Source: Variovorax paradoxus NBRC 15149 (GTDB lineage: Bacteria > Pseudomonadota > Gammaproteobacteria > Burkholderiales > Burkholderiaceae_C). From it: a DNA stretch of 64,000 nucleotides. How positions within the stretch are numbered: position 1 is the first letter of the stretch; the number at the start of each line of letters is the position of its first letter. Below the pieces are notes generated by a model, which made no database searches, was not told the DNA's origin, and saw nothing but the letters and a program-made list of their open reading frames with translations. A program made the translations under genes and the position numbers. Shown here in pieces: positions 21,560 through 31,832 of this stretch. The DNA lies in contig NZ_BCUT01000001.1 in NCBI RefSeq assembly GCF_001591365.1, positions 310,001 through 374,000 of the forward strand, read 5' to 3'.

Positions 21560-22144
21560 ATGCGTTTTTTTGTCCTACCCGCGTCCCTCCTGTTTGCCGT
21601 CGCAGTCCAAGCCGCCCCCCAACAGGATCGAACCGACGACGAACTGGCCCGGTTGCTGGCCGACAAGGGCATCATCGGCCAACTCAGGCAGGTTCGCCAA
21701 ACCGTCGCTGAACGAACCTCCGACCTGGTGGTGACCGCCATCGGCTTCCTCGGTGTTCCCTATCGCCGCGGCGGCAATTCGGCCGAATCCGGTTTCGACT
21801 GCAGCGGCTTCGTTCGCGCGATGTACAACCAGACGCTCGGCCACGTGCTCCCGCGCCGCGCCGAAGAACAGGCCGCCGCCACCGAGAAGATCGATCCCAG
21901 CCAGCTCAAGCCCGGCGACCTCGTCTTCTTCAACACCATGCGCCGCGCCTTCAGCCATGTCGGCATCTATGTGGGCGAAGGCAAGTTCATCCACTCGCCG
22001 CGCACCGGCGCCCAGGTGCGTGTGGAAGACATGAACGGCAGCTACTGGAGCCGCCGCTTCGACGGCGCACGCCGCGTGCTCGGCGGTGCCCAGAACGACG
22101 AGATCAAGGCCGCGGCAACTGCTGCAACCCACACCGGCAACTGA
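21560..22144 (+). CDS. Exported NlpC/P60 peptidoglycan endopeptidase
   Basis: A 194-residue C40-family peptidase. The signal peptide is MRFFVLPASLLFAVAVQAAP. The NlpC/P60 domain covers about residues 55-175, with the catalytic Cys in GFDCSGFVRAMY and His in FSHVGIYVGEGKFIHS, followed by the third polar residue (His) in that block. Such enzymes cut D-Glu to diaminopimelate bonds in peptidoglycan stem peptides. The short helical segment between the signal and the domain is Arg/Glu rich. There is no Shine-Dalgarno, and the promoter -10 lies only 7 bases before the ATG. A bidirectional terminator follows. Confidence 0.9.
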   Translation: MRFFVLPASLLFAVAVQAAPQQDRTDDELARLLADKGIIGQLRQVRQTVAERTSDLVVTAIGFLGVPYRRGGNSAESGFDCSGFVRAMYNQTLGHVLPRRAEEQAAATEKIDPSQLKPGDLVFFNTMRRAFSHVGIYVGEGKFIHSPRTGAQVRVEDMNGSYWSRRFDGARRVLGGAQNDEIKAAATAATHTGN

Positions 22145-22182
22145 GCCCGCCCCCCCCGAATCCCGCGTCCTCCATCAGGACG

Positions 22183-22211
22183 AAAAAAATCCCGCCGCGG
22201 CGGGATTTTTT
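22183..22211. terminator. Bidirectional intrinsic terminator
   Basis: A perfect palindrome: an A-run, ATCCCGCCG, CGGCGGGAT and a T-run. The 8-base GC-rich stem is flanked by seven As on one side and six Ts on the other, so it can end transcription from both the NlpC/P60 gene (plus strand) and the PDH operon (minus strand). Confidence 0.9.
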
Positions 22212-22233
22212 GTGGCCGGTCGAACCTCGTTGG

Positions 22234-24060
22234 TCAGGCCGCCTTCTTGGCCGGCGGCAGGTCGGTACAGGTTCCGTGCGCCACCTCGGCCGCCATGCCG
22301 ATGCTCTCGCCCAGCGTCGGATGCGGATGGATGGTCTTGCCGATGTCGATCTCGTCGGCGCCCATCTCGATGGCCAGCGCAATCTCCCCGATCATGTCGC
22401 CGGCATGCGTGCCGACGATGCCGCCGCCCAGGATGCGGTGCGTCTGGGCGTCGAACAGCAGCTTGGTGAAGCCTTCGTCGCGGCCGTTGGCAATGGCGCG
22501 GCCCGAAGCGGTCCACGGAAAATGGCCCTTCTTGATCTTGATGCCTTCGGCCTTGGCCTGGTCTTCGGTGAGACCCACCCACGCCACCTCGGGGTCGGTG
22601 TAGGCCACGCTCGGGATCACGCGGGCGTTGAAGGCGGCGCTCGACAATTCCTTGTCGCCCTTCTGTTCGCCGGCAATCACCTCGGCCGCCACATGCGCCT
22701 CGTGCACTGCCTTGTGCGCCAGCATCGGCTGGCCGACGATGTCGCCGATGGCAAAGATGTGCGGCACGTTGGTGCGCATCTGGATGTCGACCGGAATGAA
22801 GCCCCGGTCGCTCACCGCGACGCCGGCCTTCTCGGCGCCGATCTTCTTGCCGTTCGGGCTGCGGCCCACGGCCTGCAGCACCAGGTCGTAGACCTGCGGT
22901 TCCTTCGGCGCCTGCTCGCCCTCGAAGGTCACCTTGATGCCCTCCTTCGTGGCCTCGGCGCCCACCGTCTTGGTCTTGAGCATGATGTTGTCGAAGCGCG
23001 GCGCGTTCATCTTCTGCCAGACCTTCACCAGGTCGCGGTCGGCGCCCTGCATCAGGCCGTCGAGCATCTCGACCACGTCCAGGCGCGCGCCCAGCGTCGA
23101 ATACACCGTGCCCATTTCGAGGCCGATGATGCCGCCGCCCAGGACCAGCATGCGCTTGGGGTCGGTGCCCATCTCGAGCGCGCCGGTGGAATCGACCACG
23201 CGCGGGTCCTTGGGCATGAACGGCAGGCTCACGGACTGCGAGCCGGCCGCGATGATCGCATTGCGGAACTTGACGGTCTGCTTCTTGCCGGTGGTGTCCC
23301 AACTGGTGCCCGAGGTTTCTTCCACCTCGAGGTGGTACGGGTCGATGAAGTTGCCGACGCCGCGCAGCACCGTCACCTTGCGCATCTTGGCCATGGCCGT
23401 GAGGCCGCCGGTGAGCTTGCCCACCACCTTGTTCTTGTGGCCGAGCAGCTTGGCACGGTCGATCGTGGGCGCGGCAAAGCTCACGCCGAGGTCGGCGAAG
23501 TGCTTCACCTCGTCCATGACGGAGGCGACGTGCAGCAGCGCCTTGGAAGGAATGCAGCCGACGTTCAGGCACACGCCGCCGAGCGTGGCGTAGCGCTCGA
23601 TCAGCACGACCTTCAGGCCCAGGTCGGCCGCGCGGAAGGCGGCCGAGTAGCCGCCGGGGCCGGCGCCCAGCACGATCACGTCGCATTCGACGTCGACCTT
23701 GCCGCCGTAGCTGGAGGCCGCGGGCGCGGCGACTGGGGCTGCGGCCGGAGCAGCGGCCTTGGGCGCGGGGGCCGCTGCGGCGGGTGCAGGCGCGGCCGCT
23801 GCCGGTGCGGGCGCCGCGGCGCCGTCCACCTCGAGCGTCAGCACCACGGAGCCTTCCTTGACCTTGTCGCCCACCTTGACGGCGAGCGACTTCACCACGC
23901 CGGCCGCCGACGACGGAATCTCCATCGAGGCCTTGTCCGATTCGACCGTGATCAGCGACTGCTCGGCCTTGACCGTGTCGCCGACGTTGACCAGCACCTC
24001 GATCACCGCGACTTCGTCGAAGTCGCCGATGTCGGGCACCTTGATTTGTTGTTCGCTCAT
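22234..24060 (-). CDS. lpdA: Dihydrolipoyl dehydrogenase (E3) of pyruvate dehydrogenase, with lipoyl domain
   Basis: A 608-residue E3 with an extra N-terminal lipoyl domain (residues 1-78, Lys43 in [10 protein letters not shown]), an Ala/Pro hinge (about 80-120) and a full FAD/NAD disulfide oxidoreductase. The FAD fingerprint is [14 protein letters not shown], the redox pair is in CLNVGC, the NAD site is [11 protein letters not shown] and the C-terminal catalytic His is in [10 protein letters not shown]. This fused form is typical of betaproteobacterial PDH operons. Its start overlaps the stop of the proteasome-like gene by 4 bases (ATGA). It is the last gene of aceE-aceF-X-lpdA and ends at a strong bidirectional terminator. 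Confidence 0.95.
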   Translation of the reverse strand: MSEQQIKVPDIGDFDEVAVIEVLVNVGDTVKAEQSLITVESDKASMEIPSSAAGVVKSLAVKVGDKVKEGSVVLTLEVDGAAAPAPAAAAPAPAAAAPAPKAAAPAAAPVAAPAASSYGGKVDVECDVIVLGAGPGGYSAAFRAADLGLKVVLIERYATLGGVCLNVGCIPSKALLHVASVMDEVKHFADLGVSFAAPTIDRAKLLGHKNKVVGKLTGGLTAMAKMRKVTVLRGVGNFIDPYHLEVEETSGTSWDTTGKKQTVKFRNAIIAAGSQSVSLPFMPKDPRVVDSTGALEMGTDPKRMLVLGGGIIGLEMGTVYSTLGARLDVVEMLDGLMQGADRDLVKVWQKMNAPRFDNIMLKTKTVGAEATKEGIKVTFEGEQAPKEPQVYDLVLQAVGRSPNGKKIGAEKAGVAVSDRGFIPVDIQMRTNVPHIFAIGDIVGQPMLAHKAVHEAHVAAEVIAGEQKGDKELSSAAFNARVIPSVAYTDPEVAWVGLTEDQAKAEGIKIKKGHFPWTASGRAIANGRDEGFTKLLFDAQTHRILGGGIVGTHAGDMIGEIALAIEMGADEIDIGKTIHPHPTLGESIGMAAEVAHGTCTDLPPAKKAA

Positions 24061-24650
24061 TTGGACACTTTCAGTTTGAGTGTGAGAACGTCGACCGGTG
24101 GGGCCGAATTGCGATCGAATTCGCAGGCAGCGGCGATACCCGCCTCCGCCACGTCGCGCGAAGTGCGCGACTTGATGTCATAGGCCGCGTGCATGGCGCC
24201 GAGCGCAAAGCTGCGTCCCGAGCCGATGCTCCAGAACTGCTTGAACTCGAACACCTCGCGGTAGCTGTAGATGCCGTAGATGCCGCTCTGGTTGGCCATC
24301 AGCATCGTGAACTGGCTCGACTCGTAGGGCTCGTGCTCGTCTTCCTTGGTCTGCATGAAGAACGCGTCCTTCAGCACCGGATGCAGCAGCGTGAAGGTGC
24401 GGAAGATCTCGTGCTTGCTGCCGAACAGCAGCGCCTCGCGCGACTGCGCGGCCAGCGCATGCTGCAGCACCAGGAAGTGCGCGGCGGCGCCGGCCACGGC
24501 AAACAGGCTCTGCCCCGCCGCGTCCTCGACGGTGAAGATCTTCTGGTTGGCCTCGGCGCGATGCGAAAGCCGCGTGTCGCCGAAGGTCACCAGCGAATCC
24601 GCCGCCATCGTGACCTGGCCGCCTTTGCGGACGGCCACTACCGTGGTCAT
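24057..24650 (-). CDS. HslV/proteasome beta-like Ntn hydrolase (BPH-type)
   Basis: A 197-residue protein of the 20S proteasome/HslV fold. It starts [11 protein letters not shown]; removal of Met would expose Thr1, as in HslV, which starts MTT as well. The second catalytic-type residues are Asp in [13 protein letters not shown] (position 17 after Met removal) and Lys in EANQKIF (position 36). The [10 protein letters not shown] segment resembles the proteasome AG[F/A]xG region. It is longer than HslV (about 175) and no hslU is adjacent. It best fits the betaproteobacterial proteasome homologue group (BPH), described as a double-ring particle in Thiobacillus and Cupriavidus. It overlaps both aceF and lpdA by 4 bases, so it is a coupled part of the PDH operon. 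Confidence 0.78.
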   Translation of the reverse strand: MTTVVAVRKGGQVTMAADSLVTFGDTRLSHRAEANQKIFTVEDAAGQSLFAVAGAAAHFLVLQHALAAQSREALLFGSKHEIFRTFTLLHPVLKDAFFMQTKEDEHEPYESSQFTMLMANQSGIYGIYSYREVFEFKQFWSIGSGRSFALGAMHAAYDIKSRTSRDVAEAGIAAACEFDRNSAPPVDVLTLKLKVSK

Positions 24651-26314
24651 AGCAGGATTCGGCGATAGTCCGCGAGCACTTGCCCCAGGTAGGCGTTGAA
24701 GCGCGCGGCCAGGGCACCATCGATCACGCGGTGGTCGTAAGACAGCGACAGCGGCAGCGTCAGGCGCGGCACGAACTGCTTGCCGTCCCACACCGGCTTC
24801 ATCTGGCCCTTGGAGAGACCGAGGATGGCCACTTCGGGGGCGTTGATGATGGGCGTGAAGTGCGTGCCGCCGATGCCGCCGAGCGAGCTGATCGACATGC
24901 AGCCGCCCTGCATGTCGGCCGAGCCGAGCTTGCCGTCGCGCGCCTTCTTGGCGAGTTCGCCCATTTCCTGGCTGATCTGCAGGATGCCCTTCTTGTCGGC
25001 ATCCTTGAGCACCGGCACCACGAGCCCGTTGGGCGTGTCGGCCGCGAAGCCGATGTGGAAGTACTGCTTGTAGACCAGCTGGTCGCCGTCGAGGCTGGCG
25101 TTGAAATCGGGGAATTTCTTCAGTGCCGCCACCACCGCCTTGATCACGAAGGCCAGCATCGTGACCTTGATGCCCGACTTCTCGTTCTCCTTGTTGGTGG
25201 AGACGCGGAAGGCCTCCAGCTCGGTGATGTCGGCCTCGTCGTTGTTGGTGACGTGCGGAATCATCACCCAGTTGCGGTGCAGGTTGGCGCCGCTGAGCTT
25301 CTTGATGCGCGACAGGTCCTTGCGCTCGACCGCGCCGAACTTCGTGAAGTCGACCTTGGGCCAGGGAATGAGGCCCAGTGCAGCGCCATCCGCGCCGCCG
25401 CCGGCCGGCGCCTTGGCGGCCGATGCCTTGGTGCTGGCCTGGCCGCTCATCACGGCCTTGGTGAAGCCCTGGACGTCTTCCTGCGTGATGCGGCCCTTGG
25501 GACCGGAGCCCTTGACCTCCTCGAGCGGCACGCCGAGCTCGCGTGCGAACTTGCGCACCGAGGGCGAGGCATGCGGCAGATTGCCGGTGGGCGCGACCGT
25601 CGGCTCGTGCGGCGCGGCTGCGGCAGCCGGGCTTGCCGCGGGCGCCGGCGATGCGGCGGCCGGCGCGGGTGCACTGGCGGTTGCCGCAGCAGGCGCGGCT
25701 GCGGCAGCCTGCGCAGGCGCCGGTGCCGCGGCACCTGCCGAGCCTTCCAATATCGCGATCAGGTCGCCGATGTTGACCGTGTCGCCCACCTTGACCTTGA
25801 GCTCCTTGAGCACGCCGGCTGCCGACGATGGAATCTCCATCGAGGCCTTGTCCGACTCCACCGTGATCAGCGACTGGTCAGCCGTGATCGTGTCGCCGGG
25901 CTTCACCAGCAGCTCGATGACCGCGACGTCCTTGAAGTCGCCGATGTCGGGCACCTTGACTTCGACCGGGCCCGAGGCCGCAGGCGCGGCAGCCGGTGCT
26001 GGCGCCGCGGCTGCGGGTGCCGGGGCGGCCGCCGCAGGGGCCGGGGCCGCTGCGGGCGCCGGCGCAGCGGCCGCGCCTTCGGCCTCCAGCACGAGCACCA
26101 CCGAGCCCTCCTTCACCTTGCTGCCGACCTCGACCTTCAGTTCCTTGACCACACCGGCAGTCGACGACGGGATCTCCATCGACGCCTTGTCCGATTCCAC
26201 GGTGATGAGCGACTGCTCGGCCTTGACCGTGTCGCCCACCTTCACGAGCACCTCGATCACCGCGACTTCATCGAAATCGCCGATGTCCGGCACCTTGACT
26301 TCCACTGCTGCCAT
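24647..26314 (-). CDS. aceF: Dihydrolipoyl acetyltransferase (E2) of pyruvate dehydrogenase
   Basis: A 555-residue E2 that moves the acetyl group from lipoate to CoA. Domain order: lipoyl domain 1 (Lys43), Ala/Pro linker, lipoyl domain 2 (Lys156), a second linker, a peripheral subunit-binding domain near residues 245-280 ([20 protein letters not shown]), and the acetyltransferase core ending with [15 protein letters not shown] (His near residue 527). Two lipoyl domains rather than the three of Escherichia coli is normal for this group. It follows aceE after 57 bases and its stop overlaps the proteasome-like gene start. Confidence 0.97.
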   Translation of the reverse strand: MAAVEVKVPDIGDFDEVAVIEVLVKVGDTVKAEQSLITVESDKASMEIPSSTAGVVKELKVEVGSKVKEGSVVLVLEAEGAAAAPAPAAAPAPAAAAPAPAAAAPAPAAAPAASGPVEVKVPDIGDFKDVAVIELLVKPGDTITADQSLITVESDKASMEIPSSAAGVLKELKVKVGDTVNIGDLIAILEGSAGAAAPAPAQAAAAAPAAATASAPAPAAASPAPAASPAAAAAPHEPTVAPTGNLPHASPSVRKFARELGVPLEEVKGSGPKGRITQEDVQGFTKAVMSGQASTKASAAKAPAGGGADGAALGLIPWPKVDFTKFGAVERKDLSRIKKLSGANLHRNWVMIPHVTNNDEADITELEAFRVSTNKENEKSGIKVTMLAFVIKAVVAALKKFPDFNASLDGDQLVYKQYFHIGFAADTPNGLVVPVLKDADKKGILQISQEMGELAKKARDGKLGSADMQGGCMSISSLGGIGGTHFTPIINAPEVAILGLSKGQMKPVWDGKQFVPRLTLPLSLSYDHRVIDGALAARFNAYLGQVLADYRRILL

Positions 26315-26371
26315 ATTGTTCGTCTCCCGCCGTGAGGCGCCGTTCGTTCGTTGGTTGTTGCTTATTGATGT

Positions 26372-29086
26372 TCAGGCGTAAAGCGGGTTGACCTTGTCGA
26401 CATTGATGCCGTACTTCTTGATCGCCTCGACCACCTTGGCTACCGGCACCGTGCCATCTTCGCTCAAAGCCTTGAGCGCGGCCACCACGATGTAGTGGCG
26501 GTTGATCTCGAAGTGCTCGCGCAGCTTGTTGCGGAAGTCGCTGCGGCCGAAGCCGTCGGTGCCCAGCACCTTGTAGTTGCGGCCCTTCGGGATGAAGGGG
26601 CGGATCTGCTCGGCGTAGGCCTTCATGTAGTCGGTCGATGCCACCACCGGTCCGGTCGTGGGTGCCAGTTGCTCGGCCACGAAGGGCACGCGCGGCGCCT
26701 GGTCCGGGTGCAGCAGGTTCCAGCGGTCGGCGTCCTGGCCGTCGCGCGTCAGCTCGTTGAAGCTCGGGCAGCTCCACACCGAGGCCGAAACGCCCCAGTC
26801 CTTTTCGAGCAGCTCCTGCGCCGCGAAGCTTTCGCGCAGGATCGTGCCGCTGCCCAGCAACTGCACGGTGGGCGACTTGGCCTTCAGCGCCGGGCCCTGC
26901 CTGGACAGGTACATGCCCTTGATGATCTGCTCCTCGGTGCCGGGCTGCAGGCCGGGCATCGGGTAGTTCTCGTTCAGCAGCGTGAGGTAGTAGTAGACGT
27001 TGTCCTGCTTCTCGACCATGCGCTTCAAGCCATGGTGCAGGATCACGCCCACTTCGTGCGCGAAGGTCGGGTCGTAGCTCACGCAGTTGGGGATGGTGTT
27101 GGCCAGGATGTGGCTGTGGCCGTCTTCGTGCTGCAGGCCTTCGCCGTTGAGCGTGGTGCGCCCCGAGGTGCCGCCCAGCAGGAAGCCGCGCGCCTGCATG
27201 TCGCCGGCCGCCCAGGCCAGGTCGCCGATGCGCTGGAAGCCGAACATCGAGTAGTACACGTAGAACGGCACCATGATGCGGTTGTTCGTGCTGTACGACG
27301 TGGCCGCCGCGATCCAGCTCGACATGCCGCCGGCTTCGTTGATGCCTTCCTGCAGGATCTGGCCGGCCTTGTCTTCCTTGTAGTACATGACCTGGTCCTT
27401 GTCGACCGGGGTGTACTGCTGGCCAGCGGGGTTGTAGATGCCGATCTGGCGGAACAACCCTTCCATGCCGAAGGTGCGCGCCTCGTCCACCAGGATGGGC
27501 ACCACGCGCGGACCCAGCGCCTTGTCGCGCAGGAGCTGCGTGAGGAAGCGCACGTAGGCCTGCGTGGTGGAGATCTCGCGGCCCTCGGCCGTGGGTTCCA
27601 TCACCGACTTGAAGGTGTCCAGCGAGGGAACCGTGAAGCTCTCGTCGGCCTTGGTGCGGCGGTGCGGCAGGTAGCCGCCCAGGGCCTTGCGGCGCTCGTG
27701 CAGGTACTTCATTTCCGGCGTGTCGTCGGCCGGCTTGTAGAACGGCAGGTCGGCGATCTTGCTGTCCGGGATCGGGATGTTGAAGCGGTCGCGGAAGGCC
27801 ATGATGTCCTCATCGCTGAGCTTCTTGGTCTGGTGGACGTTGTTCTTGCCCTCGCCGATCTTGCCCATGCCGAAGCCCTTGACCGTCTTGATCAGGAGCA
27901 CCGTGGGCTGGCCCTTGTGCTTCACGGCCGCGTCGAAGGCCGCGTAGACCTTCTGCGAGTCGTGGCCGCCGCGGCGCAGCTGCCAGATGTCGTCGTCGCT
28001 CATCTTGGAGACCATCTCGAGCGTGCGCGGATCGCGGCCGAAGAAGTGCTTGCGGACGTAGGCGCCGTCGTTGGCCTTGAAGGCCTGGTAGTCGCCGTCG
28101 TTGGTCTCCATCATGATCTTGCGCAGCGCACCTTCCTTGTCGCGCGCCAGCAGCGGGTCCCAGCTGCTGCCCCAGATCAGCTTGATGACGTTCCAGCCCG
28201 AACCGCGGAATTCGCCTTCGAGCTCCTGGATGATCTTGCCGTTGCCGCGCACCGGGCCGTCCAGGCGCTGCAGGTTGCAGTTGATGACGAAGATCAGGTT
28301 GTCCAGGCCTTCGCGTGCGGCCAGGCCGATGGCGCCCAGCGATTCGACTTCGTCCATTTCGCCGTCGCCGCAGAACACCCAGACCTTGCGGTTCTCGGTG
28401 TTGGCAATGCCGCGGGCGTGCAGGTACTTGAGGAAGCGGGCCTGGTAGATGGCCATCAGCGGGCCGAGGCCCATCGAGACGGTCGGGAATTGCCAGAACT
28501 CGGGCATCAGCTTGGGATGCGGATAGCTGGAAAGGCCCTTGCCGTCGACTTCCTGGCGGAAATTGAGCAGCTGCTCTTCGCTCAGTCGGCCTTCGAGGTA
28601 GGCGCGGGCATAGATGCCGGGCGAGACGTGGCCCTGGATGTAGAGGCAGTCGCCGCCGTGGTTTTCGCTCTCGGCGTGCCAGAAGTGGTTGAAGCCGGCG
28701 CCGAACATGTTCGCCAGCGAGGCGAAGGAGCCGATGTGGCCGCCGAGGTCGCCGCCTTCGGCCGGGTGGTGGCGGTTGGCCTTGACCACCATCGCCATGG
28801 CGTTCCAGCGCATGTAGGCGCGCAGGCGCTCCTCGATCTCGAGGTTGCCGGGGCAGCGCTCTTCCTGGTCGGGCTCGATGGTGTTGACGTAGGCCGTGTT
28901 GGCGGAGAACGGCTTGTCGATGCTGTGCTGCCGCGCATGTTCGAGCAGCTGCTCGAGAAGGAAGTGGGCCCGTTCAGGTCCCTCGCTTTGGATGACGGAG
29001 GACAGTGCATCCATCCATTCACGGGTTTCCTGGGCGTCCGCGTCGTTCGCGGCCGAGCCGAACAGGTTCTCGGGATTTGCCGACAT
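26372..29086 (-). CDS. aceE: Pyruvate dehydrogenase E1 component (homodimeric)
   Basis: A 904-residue thiamine-diphosphate enzyme that decarboxylates pyruvate and acetylates the E2 lipoyl groups. The cofactor motif is GDGEMDEVESLGAI with FVINCNLQRLDGPV. Other conserved blocks are GGHIGSFASLANM, HVSPGIYARAYLEGRL, LLIKTVKGFGMG and the C-terminal GTDGFGRSDFRNKLREHF. The start MSANPENLFG is preceded by AAAGGAGAGA, a strong ribosome-binding site. It is the first gene of the operon and is divergent from the histidine kinase, with a 205-base gap that contains an imperfect palindrome. Confidence 0.97.
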   Translation of the reverse strand: MSANPENLFGSAANDADAQETREWMDALSSVIQSEGPERAHFLLEQLLEHARQHSIDKPFSANTAYVNTIEPDQEERCPGNLEIEERLRAYMRWNAMAMVVKANRHHPAEGGDLGGHIGSFASLANMFGAGFNHFWHAESENHGGDCLYIQGHVSPGIYARAYLEGRLSEEQLLNFRQEVDGKGLSSYPHPKLMPEFWQFPTVSMGLGPLMAIYQARFLKYLHARGIANTENRKVWVFCGDGEMDEVESLGAIGLAAREGLDNLIFVINCNLQRLDGPVRGNGKIIQELEGEFRGSGWNVIKLIWGSSWDPLLARDKEGALRKIMMETNDGDYQAFKANDGAYVRKHFFGRDPRTLEMVSKMSDDDIWQLRRGGHDSQKVYAAFDAAVKHKGQPTVLLIKTVKGFGMGKIGEGKNNVHQTKKLSDEDIMAFRDRFNIPIPDSKIADLPFYKPADDTPEMKYLHERRKALGGYLPHRRTKADESFTVPSLDTFKSVMEPTAEGREISTTQAYVRFLTQLLRDKALGPRVVPILVDEARTFGMEGLFRQIGIYNPAGQQYTPVDKDQVMYYKEDKAGQILQEGINEAGGMSSWIAAATSYSTNNRIMVPFYVYYSMFGFQRIGDLAWAAGDMQARGFLLGGTSGRTTLNGEGLQHEDGHSHILANTIPNCVSYDPTFAHEVGVILHHGLKRMVEKQDNVYYYLTLLNENYPMPGLQPGTEEQIIKGMYLSRQGPALKAKSPTVQLLGSGTILRESFAAQELLEKDWGVSASVWSCPSFNELTRDGQDADRWNLLHPDQAPRVPFVAEQLAPTTGPVVASTDYMKAYAEQIRPFIPKGRNYKVLGTDGFGRSDFRNKLREHFEINRHYIVVAALKALSEDGTVPVAKVVEAIKKYGINVDKVNPLYA

Positions 29087-29143
29087 GCTTGTCTCTCCTT
29101 TAGGGCTGTGGCTGTAATTTAGTGCGCTCTTCGATCACCGCGC

Positions 29144-29168
29144 GGAAGTTTCTCATAGAAATGCTTCC
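29144..29168. promoter_or_regulatory. Palindrome in the aceE / kinase divergent region
   Basis: GGAAGTTTCT and AGAAA-TG-CTTCC form ten base pairs around a 3-base centre with a 2-base bulge. It lies 58-82 bases upstream of the aceE ATG. It could be an operator for a pyruvate-responsive regulator or a leader hairpin. No PdhR gene is in the window and the regulator is unknown. Confidence 0.4.
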
Positions 29169-29291
29169 ATTTCAAATAGTGCATGCTGATTTCTTAATGT
29201 GATATTTTGGAAACAAAGTCGTCCGCGTCGGAATCAATGGCACTGCGGCCCTGCTCTCCTTGGCGCAGAGGCCATCACCTAAACTCGCAGG

Positions 29292-31832
29292 ATGCCTTTT
29301 TCCTCTCCGCTGGCGGTTGCCCGCAGCGCCGTGAATGCGTCTCCGCTCTCGTGGTGGCGCCGCTGGTGGCGCCAGCAAACGCCGGTGCTGCAAGACGCGG
29401 TCGCCATGCTGGCGCCGATTGCGGCGGTGCTGCTGTTCCTGGCGGCCATCGTGTCGGCGTTCTGGTACCTGCGCACCGAGGAAGTCGAGCGCGAGCAGGA
29501 ATCCGTGCGGCGCGATGTCGAATACGCGCAGCAGCGCATGCGCCTGCGCCTGCTCGAGCGCCAGGAACAGCTGATGCGCATCGCGCGCGACGCCTCCAAC
29601 CGCGAGATCGACCCGATCGAATTCGCGAGCCGCGCGGAATCGCTCGTGAGCCAGTTCCCCGAGCTGCAGACCGTCACCTGGATCGACGACCGGCGCCGCT
29701 TCAAGGCCGGCTATTCGGCGCCGAGCGTGCATCCCGCGCAGCAGCACCTGATCGGCGACGTGCTGCGCCCGGGCGACGTGGAGAGCAACTACGCCCTGGC
29801 CCGCGAGCTGCGCCAGCCGGTTTTCTCCCAGCCGGTGGCGGGCAGCGATCCCGCGGCAATGCTGCAGCTGCACATTCCGCTCTTCGACCAGGGCCTGTTC
29901 GCGGGCGTGGTGCTGGGCGAGTTTTCGGTCGACGGCCTGCTGCGCTACGGCATGCCCTCGGAAGTGCAGGCGCGCTACGCGGTCTCGCTGCTCGACGCCA
30001 AGGGCAACGTGCTCGCGGGCAATACGGCCAACCTGAGGGAAGGCGGCACGCGGCTCCTCCCCTGGCCCGAAAGAACCAATGAGTACGAAGTGCCGGTGTC
30101 GCCCGTCGGCAATGCACTGGTGTTGCGCGCACAGGCCTACCGCACCTCGCAGGGGGTGGTCGGCAACGGACTGTTCTGGCTGGTCTGCGCGCTCAGCGTG
30201 CTGACCAGCTGGATGCTGATCGGCACCTGGCGCCACACCCGGCGGCGCCAGCAGGCCCAGCAGCGGCTGGTTGCCGAGACCAACTTCCGCCGCGCGATGG
30301 AAAACTCCATGCTCACCGGCATGCGCGTGCTCGACCTGCAGGGCCGCATCACCTACGTGAACGCCGCCTTCTGCGCAATGACGGGCTGGAGCGAAGCCGA
30401 GCTGGTGGGCCAGTCGCCGCCCTTCCCCTATTGGCTGGAGTCGGACCGCGAAGTGATGAACGAGCGGCTCGAGGAAGAACTGCACGGGCGCGCCCTGCCC
30501 GGCGGCTTCCAGGTGCGCGTGAAGCGCAAGAACGGCAGCGTGTTCAACGCCCGGCTCTATGTGTCGCCGCTGATCGACGCGCGCGGCCACCAGACCGGCT
30601 GGATGACGTCGATGACCGACATCACCGAACCCACGCGCATCCGCGAGCAGCTGTCGGCTTCCTACGAGCGCTTCACCACGGTGCTGGAGGCGCTCGACGC
30701 CGCCGTGTCGGTTGCGCCCATCGGCAGCGAGGAACTGCTGTTCGCAAACAAGCTGTACCGGCTCTGGTTCGGCTCCGACACCGTGGGCCACCTGGGCATG
30801 GTGGCGCAGGCCGGCGTGCCCACCTCCAATGCGCACGACGAGGGCCTGGACGACGTCGACCCCTACGCCGGCCTGCCGATCGACACCCTGACCGCCGCCC
30901 AGGCTGCCAACAACGAGATCTTCGTGCCGCACCTGGGCAAGTGGCTCGAAGTGCGCTCGCGCTACCTCACCTGGGTCGACGGCCGGCTGGCCCAGCTGGT
31001 GATCGCCACCGACATCACGCCGCGGCGCGACGCCGAGGAGCAGGCCGCCGCGCAGGCCGACCGCGCGCAGGCCGCGAGCCGCCTGATCACGATGGGCGAG
31101 ATGGCCTCCAGCGTGGCGCACGAGCTCAACCAGCCGCTGACGGCCATCACCAACTACTGCAACGGCATGATGTCGCGCATCAAGGGGCAGGCCATCGACA
31201 CCGAGGCGCTGCTCGCGGCACTGGAGAAAACCTCCAAGCAGGCGCAGCGCGCGGGGCAGATCATCCAGCGCATCCGCTCGTTCGTGAAGCGCAGCGAGCC
31301 CAACCGCACCGCCGCCGACGTGTCGACCATGGTCAGCGAGGCGGTCGAGCTCGCAGGCATCGAGCTGCGGCGGCGCAACGTGCGGCTCAACCACTACGTG
31401 GCCGCGCGGCTGCCGGTGGTGCAGGTGGACCCGATCCTGATCGAGCAGGTGATGGTCAACCTGCTGAAGAACGCGGCCGAATCGATCGACATTGCCGAGC
31501 GGCCGCTCGCGCGCCGCAGCGTCGAACTGCGCGTGCTGCCCAAGGTGATCGAGGGCCACAACGCCATCGAGTTCTCGGTGCAGGACACCGGCAAGGGCCT
31601 GGCCCCCGAGGTGATGGACCGCCTGTACGAAGCCTTCTTCTCCACCAAGCCCGAAGGCATGGGCATCGGGCTGAACCTCTGCCGCACCATCGTGGAGTCC
31701 CACCGCGGCCGGATGCAGGCGGAGAACATCTACAATGGTCCGGATGTGATCGGATGCCGTTTTTCCTTCTGGATTCCGGTGTTGGACGCTCCCAGTTCCG
31801 TAGCAAGCGACGAGGCAAAGGTACCTGCATGA
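29292..31832 (+). CDS. Membrane PAS-domain sensor histidine kinase
   Basis: An 846-residue sensor. Transmembrane helix 1 is at about residues 37-60 (MLAPIAAVLLFLAAIVSAFWYL), a periplasmic region of about 220 residues follows, and helix 2 is near 285-308 (GLFWLVCALSVLTSWMLI). Then come a PAS domain (about 335-455, RITYVNAAFCAMTGWSEAEL), a second PAS-like stretch, and a kinase core with the phosphoacceptor His610 in VAHELNQPLTAI, the N box NLLKNAAES and the G boxes DTGKGLAPE and GMGIGLNLC. The core is of the DctB/FixL/TtrS type. Its stop overlaps the response regulator start (ATGA), so the two form a pair. The stimulus is unknown. Confidence 0.93.
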   Translation: MPFSSPLAVARSAVNASPLSWWRRWWRQQTPVLQDAVAMLAPIAAVLLFLAAIVSAFWYLRTEEVEREQESVRRDVEYAQQRMRLRLLERQEQLMRIARDASNREIDPIEFASRAESLVSQFPELQTVTWIDDRRRFKAGYSAPSVHPAQQHLIGDVLRPGDVESNYALARELRQPVFSQPVAGSDPAAMLQLHIPLFDQGLFAGVVLGEFSVDGLLRYGMPSEVQARYAVSLLDAKGNVLAGNTANLREGGTRLLPWPERTNEYEVPVSPVGNALVLRAQAYRTSQGVVGNGLFWLVCALSVLTSWMLIGTWRHTRRRQQAQQRLVAETNFRRAMENSMLTGMRVLDLQGRITYVNAAFCAMTGWSEAELVGQSPPFPYWLESDREVMNERLEEELHGRALPGGFQVRVKRKNGSVFNARLYVSPLIDARGHQTGWMTSMTDITEPTRIREQLSASYERFTTVLEALDAAVSVAPIGSEELLFANKLYRLWFGSDTVGHLGMVAQAGVPTSNAHDEGLDDVDPYAGLPIDTLTAAQAANNEIFVPHLGKWLEVRSRYLTWVDGRLAQLVIATDITPRRDAEEQAAAQADRAQAASRLITMGEMASSVAHELNQPLTAITNYCNGMMSRIKGQAIDTEALLAALEKTSKQAQRAGQIIQRIRSFVKRSEPNRTAADVSTMVSEAVELAGIELRRRNVRLNHYVAARLPVVQVDPILIEQVMVNLLKNAAESIDIAERPLARRSVELRVLPKVIEGHNAIEFSVQDTGKGLAPEVMDRLYEAFFSTKPEGMGIGLNLCRTIVESHRGRMQAENIYNGPDVIGCRFSFWIPVLDAPSSVASDEAKVPA

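Noticed and set aside
24057..24650. Calling the gene in the PDH operon a transporter or plain HslV
   Set aside because: It has no membrane segments, so it is no transporter. It is longer than HslV and no hslU is adjacent, so the BPH-type reading is preferred.
23700..26100. Ala/Pro-rich repetitive tracts, possibly DNA repeats
   Set aside because: They are the flexible hinges of the lipoyl-domain proteins AceF and LpdA, not independent repeats.
26495..29122. Long plus-strand frame opposite aceE
   Set aside because: Same antisense effect; aceE has full catalytic motifs and a ribosome-binding site.
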